Of a stretch of 64,000 nucleotides of DNA, positions 36,440 to 46,738 are shown piece by piece. This DNA comes from Lunularia cruciata. Taxonomy: Eukaryota > Streptophyta > Marchantiopsida > Lunulariales > Lunulariaceae. The notes below the pieces were generated by a model that was given only the letters and a program-made list of their open reading frames with translations, was not told the DNA's origin and made no database searches. Each line of letters opens with the position of its first letter. Within the stretch, counting starts at the first letter, position 1. The position numbers were made by a program, and so were the translations under genes. The stretch spans positions 68,426,552 to 68,490,551 of the forward strand of contig OX419756.1 in assembly GCA_948567375.1 (NCBI GenBank), given 5' to 3'.

Positions 36440-37640
36440 ACAAAACCGACTTGGTTTGTACTCAAGTTTGATGTCAAAAAATTGGAGTTGCTCCTCCCAT
36501 CAATGATGTTGACTCTTCTTGTAATCCAAGTGTAAGGTCTGCAACAATAGTTTGTGATCAGTTCACATGATCACTTGTTTCTCCAAGAGATAATGCCTCC
36601 ATACCTTGGTAGCATATACCATTGCAAGTTGTTCCCAATCTCAAACTCAATTTTAGCCATATTTAGTTGGTGAGACACAAGGCAATGGGATGTAGTCCAT
36701 CTAGGAATTCCTATTGCAACATGGCTCTAATTGCAAAGTTAGAAACATCAAAATCAACCACACAAGGTAGATGAGGATCATATGGTTGAAGAATGGGTCT
36801 AGAAGACACTATATGTTTCAACTTCTAGAATGCTTCTTCATGCTTGGTAGTCCACTAGAAGCTTGCGTTCTTCTCCAAGAGGTCAGTCAATGGTGCAGCC
36901 ACATGAGCATAATAATGGACAAATTGTTCGTAAAAAATGGTCAATCCATTAAATGCCCCTACTTCTATAGCATCCTTTAAAGTAGGCCAATCAGTAATGG
37001 CCTTGATTTTCTCCTCTTCCATCTTGATCCCCTCAAAGAAGATCTTGTGACCAAAGAAGGTAACTTCCTTTTGCCAAAAGACACACTTTGACTTCTTGTA
37101 GTAAAATTTCCATTGTCGTAGTTGTCTTAGGACTTCTTGCACATGATTCATGTGTGCTGCCTCTATCTTACTACAAATTTAGATATCATCAAAGAGCACC
37201 ACCATGTACCTATCCAATAGTCCATCCAACACTTGATGCATGTGATCCATGAAGACTACTTGAGCATTAGTGAGTCCAAAAGGTAGAACTCTCCACTCAA
37301 AATGCCCATACCTTGTGTGAAAGACAATCTTTTGCACATCCTTCCTATCAATGGGGATTTGCAAATAGCCACTACAAAGATCCAACTTGGGAAAATATCA
37401 TGCTTCACTAAATTGATCAAGCAAGTCATCAATCCGAGGCAAGGGATATGCATTCTTCACCGTTTGCTTATTGAGCCCATGGTAATCAATACAAAAATGA
37501 AGTCCTCCATCCTTCTTCAAAATGAATAGTACCAATGCTCTCCAAGGAGAAGTACTATGACATATGGAGTCCTTCTCCAACAACTCTGTAAGTGTTGTTC
37601 ACAAATCCTCCAACTCTTTTGGTGAGAGCAGATAGATTGA
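36440..37640 (-). pseudogene. reverse transcriptase and RNase H, element 2
   Basis: From the right: [20 protein letters not shown] (37398-37583), [56 protein letters not shown] and the active site VVLFDDI (about 37179-37195, LFDD where VFLDD or YIDD is usual). Then come HKIFFEGIKMEEEKIKAI, AFNGLTIFYEQFVHYYAH and the RNase H part from 36850 (VDFDVSNFAIRAML). Stops lie after VLFDDI, after SEA (TGA near 37398) and in the RNase H region. The signature aspartates are kept. Confidence 0.88.
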
Positions 37641-37648
37641 TCTACTCA

Positions 37649-38340
37649 CTAGAGTACTCTTTGGTAATAACTCAATCTTGAGAGCATACCATGATCAAAA
37701 GGTAATCCCTTTGGCAGATCATCCAGAAACATGTCCAAAAACTCATGAACTATCTGATCAACCATTGCTTGATGAGGCTCTTGGCCCTCCTCAGATTCTC
37801 CTTGTACAATTGGCTTGATCCACATCACAAAAATAAACTTATCTTCCTCCAAAGCTTGCTCTATGATTGCTTCAGTAACAAACTTCCCATCTAGGGATTC
37901 ATCTCTCTTCAAAGCTTGCTCTTTAGTTGCTTTCATGGCATACTTCCCATCTTGGGACTCATCTCCCTTCAAGGCTTGCTCTATGATTACCTTCTTGAAA
38001 AACTTTCCATCTTGGGACTGACTTTTCTTAGGTGTCTTACTTAGAGGTGCTTGACAACCTAATCTGAATTTCCTACTTTGGTGTTGTACTTGAATTTGTC
38101 GTTGGGTCCAATCAAATTGAACCTTATGACATTCAAACCAAGGTATTCCTAGAATGACATTACAAACCTCATACAGTCCAAATACTCTTTCCCAATCTTG
38201 AAGGTAACAAGATGTGAGGTACGGAATGCATAACACTTTCTACCATCCACCATCATCAATCTACTTCCAATTATTGGCTTGATAGGAATACCTAATTCTT
38301 TTGCTATTTGCATAGACATGCAATTCTTTTAAATTCCAAA
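37649..38340 (-). pseudogene. protease to reverse-transcriptase linker ORF, element 2
   Basis: A 195-codon open frame (37649-38236) begins near the protease C-terminus with CNVILGIPWFECHKVQFDW, the usual [I/L]LGxPWL signature of gypsy proteases. It then carries three 20-residue repeats (see 37850-38029) and the acidic MVDQIVHEFLDMFLDDLP block that precedes reverse transcriptase. The N-terminal catalytic Asp part of the protease (about 38240-38400) is not open. Confidence 0.8.
37850..38029 (-). repeat. three in-frame 60-bp repeats in the element 2 polyprotein
   Basis: Units 37850-37909, 37910-37969 and 37970-38029 each encode 20 residues of the type GDESQDGKYAMKATKEQAL. The reading frame is kept in all three. 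A related duplication (about 135 bp) occurs at the same place in element 3 (56340-56600), so repeat expansion in this linker is a lineage habit. Confidence 0.88.
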
Positions 38341-38479
38341 ATCTTCCAAAATCAACCAACCTCGATTAGATATCATACCTTTCAAGTGAAGCAAGCTTGC
38401 ATAGGTCAAGCCTTCAATACCATTGGAACTAATCAAGCTCCTAGTATGCGGCTCAAAATCTTCTACTAGGATTCCTTAT

Positions 38480-39480
38480 TTCCTTGATCATTCCGCTCCA
38501 CAAACTCTATCCGGGTGACCTATCAAGGTCACCCAATCCTAAGGGAACATTCAACAATGTGATGTCCAACTTGGCAACAATAAAAACAACCACTATTTTG
38601 TCATAATCTTTCTCTATCCATTGTACCAAGTAGTCTCCGTTGGATAGCATCAATCTACATCAATGCCAGTTCCTCCACCTATACATAGTGTATCGGTAGG
38701 CTTTGTGTAGATTGAGGTTGAGACTAAGTTATTGTAACCAAGGAATCAAAGTGCTCAGCCAATTGCATGGATTCTTCCACATTTTGTGGTTCCCGCATGG
38801 TCACCTCCAATTTGGTTCATGACTTCAATCCCCTTACAAATCGATCCAGAACTTCACCTTCTTCTATTTTTGGAATCTATATGATGATGTTATGAAATCA
38901 TATGATATATCTCCTTACAAAGCCAATATGCTTCAACTCCGCCAATTTATCTTGTGTGGATTAGATGACATTTATATTTAAAATCAACCAAGTATTGCAT
39001 CCATGAATTTTGCCCATGTCAAAATTGGTGCAACAATTTGTTGTTCAGCTCGCTCCACTTGGAATCGCCACCAAAGTTTTCTCACTTTGCCTGAAAGATT
39101 CTTACCTTCAAACACATTGGGTTTTGGAAATTGGATTCAATCTCATCCATCTCAAATTGGTGCTCTCTTTATGTGTTCTTGTCATTGCTAGTCTTGTTCA
39201 TCCAACAATTGAGTAAGGTACTTGATTTGTTACTGCATAGCAATGATAACATCTGGTATTGTTGCCAGGTATTGCTGCCATGGCTACTACTCTATCCCAC
39301 TAATCACAATTTATCTAATTTATTAATACATAGATGCATCACATCCACTGTTCTCCATAAGTTACAAATGGAAGTATCAAGGGTTACTCAAACAAGGTGA
39401 TTATTTGTAGAAAATCCTATCCAAAGCACAAGGTGATGAATTGTGTGAAACAATGCTTGGGTAATACCTAGACACAAAAA
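38480..39480 (-). pseudogene. gag of element 2
   Basis: A minus-strand reading from about 38880 shows ALDRFVRGLKS, TKLEVTMREPQNVEESMQLA, then a zinc knuckle CFYCCQVGHHIVEC at about 38556-38600 with all four ligands. The same blocks occur in element 3 gag (ALD.FVKGLKS). Upstream, to about 39480, the frame is broken and only patches can be read. Confidence 0.75.
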
Positions 39481-39533
39481 TCCCAATGGTTTGGCAAAAG
39501 TAGATTTGGTGGTCCATAAATTCCACCCATCCC

Positions 39534-39551
39534 ATTCTTGCTTTGATACCA
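39534..39551 (-). other. primer binding site of element 2
   Basis: The minus strand reads TTGGTATCAAAGCAAG directly after the LTR end TTTTATA. It differs from the tRNA-iMet complement TGGTATCAGAGC by one base (G to A, compatible with deamination). Confidence 0.85.
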
Positions 39552-39552
39552 A

Positions 39553-39905
39553 TATAAAAGTCCAAGACCGAGGAGAGAAATAGGAGAATGGAAGATCACA
39601 TTGAGACACTTGAATGTGGGTAAACTCCAAATTCCTAACATGAGTTTCAATTCTTGTATTTATAAGGATCCTACAAGGCTCTTGAGAAGCTTCTCAAGAA
39701 GCTTCCTTCTGGAAGCCGTTTACTTGGCATGCAAGCTAAGCTAGTTGAAAGCTTCTAGAAGCTACCTACTTGGGATGCAAACTAAGCTAGCTAGGAAGCT
39801 TTCCAAGAAGCTTCATAGATACTTATGGAATATTCTAGGCTAATTTGTCTTATTTGCTACTTTCTTAGCTCTACTAACTTTGTTGCTAAACTCCATATTG
39901 TTATA
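39553..39905 (-). repeat. 5' LTR of element 2 (LTR family B)
   Basis: It is the partner of 34419-34865 with one or two fewer internal units. The pattern AGAAGCTTCT / AGAAGCTTCC recurs several times between 39680 and 39815. A TATA-like TATTTATAAGGATCC (39657-39671 on +; the minus strand has TATAAATA) lies where the promoter of a minus-strand element would be expected. Confidence 0.85.
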
Positions 39906-39910
39906 GATGT

Positions 39911-40270
39911 GGCTAAATGGTGTGCACTTTTCCCTAGAATTCGCTGCTAATGGTCTTTGGTCCATGTAACAAGGCTTGCTCTTAACAACTTTATGTCGAA
40001 TTTGTTTTGTATTTCTTCTAGCAATGGTATGTGAAACTCCAATCCCACACCAAGAAGTCCAAATTTCTACTTTTCAAGTACCTAGCTCTACAATGCAATC
40101 CCCATTTGGATAATTCCAAAGGTCTGCAAACAATCTTGTCCGCTTTGCATGGTTTTGCTTTAGTCTTGACCACCATTGCTTGTTCCACCATCTTGTAACT
40201 ATCTAAATCTCATTTCTCTTTTATTACTCCCTAGCACTCTTATATTTTTCCACTTTTACACTTTGCACTT
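39911..40270 (-). pseudogene. decayed gene of unknown family, upstream half
   Basis: The minus strand from about 40215 gives MVEQAMVVKTKAKPCKADKI, VCRPLELSKWGLHCRARYLK, SRNLDFLVWDWSFTYHC and, after stops, a patch reaching the element 2 insertion site. It joins the half at 32650-34413 once element 2 is left out. CCCTAAA repeats lie upstream (40352-40373), as in many plant promoters of growth-related genes. No family recognised. Confidence 0.45.
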
Positions 40271-40351
40271 CATGCTTGAGTTTGCAATGGATCTTGAACA
40301 ACAATGAGTGTTTTTTGCACAAGAGAAATGAAAAATGAAAAAATAAAGTAA

Positions 40352-40373
40352 CCCTAAACCCTAAACCCTAAAC
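40352..40373 (-). promoter_or_regulatory. telo-box / interstitial telomere-like repeat
   Basis: Three consecutive CCCTAAA units (plant telomere type TTTAGGG on the minus strand). A run this short is more like the telo-box promoter element than a true interstitial telomere. It lies about 140 bp upstream of the first possible ATG of the decayed gene on the minus strand. Confidence 0.6.
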
Positions 40374-40455
40374 TCCTTATGATGTGAGGTCAACTTTTTA
40401 TAGATCTTTTTCATGGCTGCTCCTTAGCCATCACAATGGTTGGAAAAGTGTTGTA

Positions 40456-40912
40456 GTCAAAAATTGCATTTGCAAAATGGTCACAAATAGTTCTTTGACA
40501 TCATGCCAAAAGTCACAAGTTATGGACTTTTAAACTAGAATTAGAATCCCGCTAGAATATTGTTTTGATTGAATCTTGTTGTTCCATAGCTTGTACAAAG
40601 GACTTTTGCCAAATTTTGACATCATTGTGAGCCATCTTGTACAGTAGTCCTTGTTGTGTGGTTTGTTCAATACAAATACAAATAGGGTATGATACAAAGC
40701 CAATGTTTTCTAGTCTTGGTAGGAGAATTCTGGTACTCATTTTAGATACTTGTAATCAATGGAAAATTTATTGAGCCAGATCCGGACTTCATTTAGGATG
40801 GAGCATGAAATAATTGTTATCTTACTTAGTACTATAATAGGACTTAATCTATTTTCTAAAACACTACTAAACTATTAGAAACAAGAAAATTTGGGACAAA
40901 AAGAAAAAGTGT
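40456..40912. repeat. dispersed repeat R2, copy 2
   Basis: Same orientation and extent as 16400-16872. A 62-codon minus frame (40552-40740) corresponds to part of a different-frame ORF in copy 1, so the repeat is probably not protein-coding. Confidence 0.75.
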
Positions 40913-42662
40913 TTTATGACATGTCCATAAATCTTTGGTATAAGATTTTATAAATAGTTTGATAGATGGAATTTCCTGTTGGTCTCTTCAATACACTCTA
41001 TTCTTCATGACTATATTGGATGTATTAATGAAGACTATATTTTTTGTTGTTTTATTTATGATATATTGATATACAACAAGACAAAAAAGATGTATCATTG
41101 TAACAACAAGAGCTTTTACTTTGAGGAGGTGCAAACCTTCAAGTTGTATTAATGGATAGCTAAAGCAATGCTACTCATTCCTTTTTCAAGCAAACAATAG
41201 TTTTCTAATGAACTACTTATCCATAATGATCATAAGAAGAAACTTAAATTGCAAAGTCTTGCTTTTAAGGTTTAATTATACTAAAATTAGCAATAAAATA
41301 AAATAAGATTTAAAAGTAAATTTTTTATCAATCTCAATATAATATTGTGTTGATTTCAAAAATAACATAAGGAAGTTGACAAATTACCAAATCAATTTCT
41401 CAAAAAAAATCTCTTGTAATCACCTTTGCTAGAAATACCTCTTAGAAATTTTTTTCACTCATCCACTCATATGACTCTATAAAACTTCATTTTCTTGATT
41501 TTAATGCAAATGATACAAAACTTATGGCTAAGGATATGTTATCTTCACCTCTAGAAAAATTTAAAGCATATATAAAAATCCAATGTCAATAAGCTATCAA
41601 CTTCCTTCTTTTTTATATAATAATCTGTTCATGAATCAAGATTCTAAGCAAAAACCCAATTCAAGAAGAGTTAGAAAATATTTACATTCCCTTTGACAAT
41701 TTTTGGAAAATGAGCTCTCTTGATCATATACTTTTCACTCCTCGTTCATTCAAGTGGTATATCTTCATCATATAAGTAACTTCAATGCCATAATACGTTG
41801 TGAAAAATGCCATATCCAACTCAAATTATGTTAAGTGAGTTCTTAACCTTCTTAACTAATTCTCTAGCTCTAGAAAAATCTATGAAAATTTGTGATATTT
41901 AGAAAAAATTCTTAAGATTCGTGGTCTTATTCAAATGACCAAGTAAAATTTTCACCCTTTTGACCCAAATGAGTCATTCCACCCTTTTCACCCACATGAG
42001 TCATTTCATTTGTACAATTTGTCAAGTCCCATGATCTCATATGAGTATTTATGCTGGATATTTTAGTTCTGTACTACGTCAGCAAATATAAAGTCTCATC
42101 CCTCGGAATTTTCTAATATTTAAACCTAATTAGTATCTAGATTTGACTTTGACTAACTTTGGTTAACTATGACCAAATTCAATCTTGGATGATTGAAGTT
42201 GATGATGGTTAAAGTCAAATAAACTACCCATTCAATCAAAGTATTTAAGACTCACAACAATTAAAGCATTTAATACTCTCATCAATCATGGAAATGATTG
42301 ATGAGAGTATTCAATGCTTTTAAATGAAAGGGAGAAGTGAAAGAGTTGTAGAAAAGAAAGAAATATGAAGAAAAGAAGTTCAGGATTGAAATTATCTAGA
42401 AAACTTTTATAGTTTTTTTGTGCTAAATAGGGTTTGGATAGTATGCAGTTGTTGTAAGAAAACGTACTAAAAGAGTTTAAGTAAAAAAGAAAAGAAGAAG
42501 AAATCCTCTGGAAAGGCATAGAAAGAATCTAGAAACATACATTACAATCTTATCTAAGAGTGTTGTATAGATGACCTCTTTTCTAAGAATAAGATTGAAG
42601 TTAAAAAATAGATTATTTTCTTTTATAAGGGAAAAAAATTTATCTTGAAGGAAAGAAAATAA
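40913..42662. other. AT-rich intergenic DNA with one perfect-type hairpin
   Basis: No gene recognised. A hairpin lies at 42263-42320. The sharp change to higher GC comes at about 42700. Confidence 0.55.
42263..42320. repeat. hairpin, 27-bp arms, 4-base loop
   Basis: Arms 42263-42289 and 42294-42320 pair with a single mismatch around the loop GGAA. It encloses TACTCTCATCAATCAT and its complement. No flanking duplication was found, so it is not clearly a transposon. Confidence 0.88.
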
Positions 42663-42667
42663 TTTTG

Positions 42668-42796
42668 TTACGTCAAGATCCATCCAAATATTAAAAGTCT
42701 AGACCCGAACACAACAGCCTTTTCGGAGCAGCTTGCGAGCTGCAACGATCCCAGTGATGACGTTAGAGCTGCCATCGTCGCCATAGCCATAGCTCA
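42668..42796 (-). pseudogene. inverted copy of the 5' end of rps9 (transit peptide fragment)
   Basis: Bases 42694-42784 are, on the minus strand, identical to the first 91 coding bases of rps9 (43431-43521). An extra ATGGCT precedes the ATG, and the six bases TGAGCT upstream also match. Past 42694 the identity stops and unrelated DNA follows, giving a small minus-strand frame from ATG at 42790 to TAA at 42668: 40 residues, of which 30 are the rps9 transit-peptide start. It lacks the rest of exon 1, the intron and the ribosomal protein body. It is about 635 bp from the parent ATG in inverted orientation. Capture by a mobile element or a template switch are possible origins. Confidence 0.92.
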
Positions 42797-42882
42797 TCTG
42801 AATTGCTACTAAATTATAAAATATATAAATTAATAATGTCTGAACCTGTGTCGGGAACTTTGATTTTTACTTATACTCTTAT

Positions 42883-42950
42883 ACATCCTCTTAGACTTAT
42901 GAAATCTATCAAATTAGTCTTTGATAGATTTCATAAGTTCAAGAGGATGT
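42883..42950. repeat. hairpin, 31-bp arms, 6-base loop
   Basis: Arms 42883-42913 and 42920-42950 pair with two adjacent mismatches, loop TTAGTC. The outer sequence is ACATCCTCTT. It lies between the inverted rps9 fragment and the rps9 gene. Confidence 0.88.
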
Positions 42951-42999
42951 GTTCACTTTCAGCATAGGGATGTGTCCCCCTTGCAGTTTTTATCACGGG

Positions 43000-43430
43000 C
43001 AGACCAATTTTGTCTACAATTTATCAGAGAATTTCTACTCTACATGACTTGCACTGCCGTGGATGCCAATAACATGGGAGGATAAGTTGGGACTAAACCC
43101 GGGCTCGTTTAGTCCGTCAATATCCCTTAAACAGAGTAGCGTCCGGCAGTGTGGGCATCAAAAGTTCTGAATACACGGCAAACCTTCGCTTAAGCGTCCG
43201 TCACTGTCCCTGCCTTTGAGTATTTCGTGCCATAGGGTCCGGTTGATAGCCCTTAAGTCATCGACGTCCGGCAACGCCCCGACGTGAACTGGCTAGAAGA
43301 TAGAATCAGCAGAAGCAGCAGAGAGAGCTAAGAAAAGAAGAGATAGAGCGCAGTAGAGATAGAATGAACACGAACACACGGAGTGCAGAGAAAAGACGAA
43401 GAGAAACAGAGCAGACAGCTGAGCTGAGCT
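43000..43430 (+). promoter_or_regulatory. upstream region and purine-rich 5' leader of rps9
   Basis: The region is GC-richer than its surroundings. It has a 9-bp inverted repeat GGACTAAAC...GTTTAGTCC (43090-43115) and several scattered GTCCGGCA-type strings (43140-43275). No TATA box is evident at the usual distance. The last 110 bases are nearly all A and G with a CAGCTGAGCTGAGCT ending just before the ATG, which looks like a transcribed 5' leader. Confidence 0.5.
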
Positions 43431-44536
43431 ATGGCGACGATGGCAGCTCTAACGTCATCACTGGGATCGTTGCAGCTCGCAAGCTGCTCCGAAAAGGCTG
43501 TTGTGTTCGGGTCTAGACTTTCCGCCCAGAATGGTGTGAGCTTGAGGCCTACGTTGAGAATTTCTGCCTTGAGGGCGAGCGCTCCTGCTCAATTGAAGGT
43601 GTGCGCGTCAGCGTTGGCTGAAGAGGCTACACGAGAGGATTTGGAGGCGTACGTGAAGAGCGTTTTGCCGGGAGGATTTGCTGCCGCTAGGCTGTGGGGA
43701 ACTGGAAGGAGGAAAACCGCCGTTGCCCGTGTGGTGCTTGTGGATGGGACTGGACAGATTATTATCAACAACCGCAGCGCTCAGGTTTGTGGACGTTCTC
43801 TCCTGCTCTGACTGTTTCCGCCTTTGTAGCATTTTTTGCTTTTCTTTTGCAGCTATGCGGAATTTATACATAATGAACAGAATTTGACAGATTCCTGTAA
43901 CCAGTTTTACTTGTTCGTTTAGACTGTAAGTCCGAGCTGCAGTTTCTCAATAGTTCTGTCTTTTGGATGATTTCCCTTCTGTTAGTAAAGGTTGAAACCT
44001 CGTTAGAATTGCTTGTCTCTTGTCAGTTCATTACGACTTCCATTCGTCTAGTAATTTTGTAAACTCTGACTTCAACAGTGAAGTTCGTATCCATTAAGTT
44101 CTCCCTTGACCTTAATATTAGGGCATGGCGTGGCTTGGCAGAGCGCATTCTTGTAGCTCTTAAGCGTATCTTGTTTATCGATAGTATTTCGTGGAAATTG
44201 TGAGAGATTCGTTATCCTGCTAAGAACAGACATTGTTTTCATCTTCAGGAATACTTGCAAGGAAACCCCTTATGGTTGCAAGCGGTGAAGTACCCACTGG
44301 CCAGTCTCGGGTATGAGCAAAAGTACGACACTATTGTGAGGGCAGAGGGCGGTGGTCTTTCTGCACAAGCACAGGCCATCTTATTAGGAATTGCTCGTGC
44401 CTTGATTGTTGCTAACCAGGCTAACAGGGAACCACTTAAGAAGCAAGGTCTGCTTACCCGAGATTCAAGGGTAGTGGAGAGGAAGAAATACGGTTTGAAG
44501 AAGGCCCGTAAGGCTCCTCAATTCTCTAAGCGTTAG
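43431..44536 (+). CDS. RPS9: chloroplast 30S ribosomal protein S9 (uS9c), nuclear gene, two exons
   Basis: Exons 43431-43784 and 44249-44536 join in phase (118 + 95 codons, 213 residues) around a 464-bp GT-AG intron. Residues 1 to about 60 are Ala/Ser/Leu/Arg-rich with few acidic residues, a typical chloroplast transit peptide. The mature part has the universal S9 start [12 protein letters not shown] (90-101), then [11 protein letters not shown] at the start of exon 2, the [19 protein letters not shown] block and [20 protein letters not shown], ending KAPQFSKR, the long basic tail that reaches the ribosomal P-site tRNA. Length and order match plant S9c. The ATG at 43431 is preferred because it starts the transit peptide. 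It is the best supported gene here. A damaged inverted copy of its start lies upstream. Confidence 0.97.
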
Positions 44537-45845
44537 GTACAGTTCCAAAGTTATTATTATTTGTAGGCTGTTAGTGTATGAATTAAGTAGGTCATGTGAT
44601 TCAAACCTGGTGATATGTTTCACTCGAGAAACCGATTTTTGTAATCCAATTTCAAATCTTCACTCAATCCTACGCATGTGAGCCGTCACTCCATGGTGCA
44701 TGAATTTCGTTTGCTTGTTTCCTTGATAGTTTCCCGTGGTACTTTGCCTACACTATAATTGCACTTCGGATAGCACTTCTACTTGGTTATGCAAGGGTCT
44801 TGCATATATCCAATCACGTAGTGGATCACAAACTAGTTGATTCGACTCCATGTTCTCAGTCTTGATGAAAGCCTAATTGCCAAAGTTCTTAAAGATCCAC
44901 GCCGTTCTGCCGTGTGTATATCTGCTCTTCATTTCTTTCAACACAATGTGAATTATGTCCTGTCCCGTCCAGTCACGGAATTGGAGACATTCAGGACGGG
45001 TTGAACACTCCACTACAGAACATGTCCATGACTAGGAATTTCTCACACAAGCATTTCTTATTCTGTCACTGCGTGCTCATTCTCCAGCTTAAAACCCAAA
45101 TTCTTTACAGCTCTTTTCCTCTGTGGTGTGTTTTCTAGACTGGGACTTCCCCATCATTAAAACAAAAATTTGTAATTGCTTGCTCCCTTCTCATCTGAAA
45201 ATTCAAACGGCCTAATGCTTTACGTCTGGTTCACACTAGCAAGATCTCTTGACACTTGAGAGAGAAGCATGCTTATTAGATGTCAAGGTTTCCCTCTTCT
45301 TCCACATTCTGGGCCGAATGAACGTGAGACGGGAGCTCGAATCTGAAGTTGATACCCAGCATGACTTCATTGGACACACATGTTTCTAAGCGCACCTTAC
45401 TGTTGACACTATCTTGTATCCAAGGTTCCGAGCAATGTGTTTTATCTCGACCTCTGCAACCGCAAAACCCCAAGAGGAAGATATACAGGTTACCCTCCGA
45501 TCTAGAAATAGAAGTCACAGGGTTTACAACAGAGCGTCGTTGCACCAAAGCTACCGTAGTGCCAATACTAAGGATAGTCACTTTTGCTCTCAGGATAGCA
45601 TACACGTAGTACTGTTTCAGGTCTAAACAGGATGAGATTTGAAGGAAGACACACATACACCACTGAAGAAAGGGGGCCTTTACGACAATCGGAATTTATA
45701 ATTGCAGCTTGTATATGTATACTTCAAGGGACATGTCTGAGAAATGTGAGCAATATGTACAGCACTAACCGTATCTAAGTCTTGGTTAGAGGAGGGTTCA
45801 GTCATAGGTTCTCATCTGGAACTTTTTACTTGGCTTTTGAATCAT

Positions 45846-46106
45846 TCAGGTTTTCACCCACTTCTGTGCAGGGATGCTTTCTATTTCTCTCGGTTCACTT
45901 CGCTGTGGATTCATTTGGGTTTCCCCTTCCTTTGGTTCATTAGCACTTTGTATTTCTTTTCCTCGTTTGTTACAAGTTGGTCTTGGACTTTCTCTAACTG
46001 AAGAAACAGTAGCAATGGTGGGGTGTTGCTTACGCGGACGAATCATTGAATCTACCCTGTGCTTCTCGATGTCCGGAATCTGTTCCTCCTTCCCCTGCAT
46101 AAGCAC
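45846..46106 (-). CDS. hypothetical hydrophilic ORF (weak)
   Basis: Eighty-six codons, rich in Glu, Lys, Arg, Pro and Gln, and continuous upstream with an in-frame QQAAQFQTAAV stretch back to about 46140, so it could be an exon. The composition resembles a disordered or nuclear protein segment. The opposite strand is also open (45874-46119) and hydrophobic, which may just be its shadow. No family recognised and no splice partner identified. Confidence 0.2.
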   Translation of the reverse strand: MLMQGKEEQIPDIEKHRVDSMIRPRKQHPTIATVSSVRESPRPTCNKRGKEIQSANEPKEGETQMNPQRSEPREIESIPAQKWVKT

Positions 46107-46648
46107 CGCAGCTGTTTGAAACTGTGCTGCCTGCTGCCTTAATTGTCAAGGAAACTGCATTCTCTTATGGTTCCCTGTCGCCTCACTTTCTCACTGCACT
46201 TAAATCAAGCTGTAATACGTCGTTAACCAACGTTAAGTACCCTTCAGCTCCTCGGGAATTGAGATCTTGATAATTCACGACGGCTAGATAAAACGCATGT
46301 TGTCACTATCGGGTATCAATCACCGTACCTGAGCCCAAATGTCGTGGTAGAAAGGTTAAACCCTGCTTCAAAGTTAATTGACTGAACCAAATTTTATTCA
46401 CACAGATGGTGTAACATTCTCTGGTCTAGATTTGAGAAAGCTCAAACAGCGAATGTTCCCCGTTTCTATGAAGTTGAATGGTCTGCATGCACATTCATGC
46501 ATTATCAAGCTCAGGAGGCAAGCGATTATTCAGCTCACAACGTTTGAAGAATAGTTGCATGAGGAAAGTAGGTGAGAAAAGTTCAGGCTTTCTAACAGTA
46601 CGTAAAACCGCGTGGGACGACTCCCTTGCCCAGGGTTCAATGGCTCTC

Positions 46649-46738
46649 CGCTACTCTACTTGCAAAGAGCTGATCCATAAGGAAATTCATTTTCGCTACT
46701 CTACTTGCAAAGAGCTGATCCATAAGGAAATTCATTTT
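46649..46738 (+). repeat. perfect 45-bp tandem duplication
   Basis: Units 46649-46693 and 46694-46738 are identical. As 45 is a multiple of three, the + frame would repeat 15 residues (RYSTCKELIHKEIHF) inside a 102-codon ORF (46478-46786), but nothing else supports coding. Confidence 0.95.

Larger units (their letters stand above)
34419..39905 (-). mobile_element. element 2: full-length Ty3/gypsy chromovirus with exact target duplication
   Basis: Both LTRs (34419-34865 and 39553-39905), primer site, polypurine tract, gag, protease, reverse transcriptase/RNase H, integrase and chromodomain are present in canonical order on the minus strand. GATGT flanks it exactly on both sides (34414-34418 and 39906-39910). 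The 5487-bp length is normal. All genes carry some stops, but fewer than element 3. It split an older decayed gene (32650-34413 plus 39911-40270). Confidence 0.92.

Noticed and set aside
35992-36506. + strand ORFs of 85-86 codons
   Set aside because: Shadows of the element 2 integrase and RNase H on the other strand.
45276-45656. 126-codon minus ORF downstream of rps9
   Set aside because: The opposite strand is open over the same stretch and neither has a recognisable domain. Too weak to call a gene.
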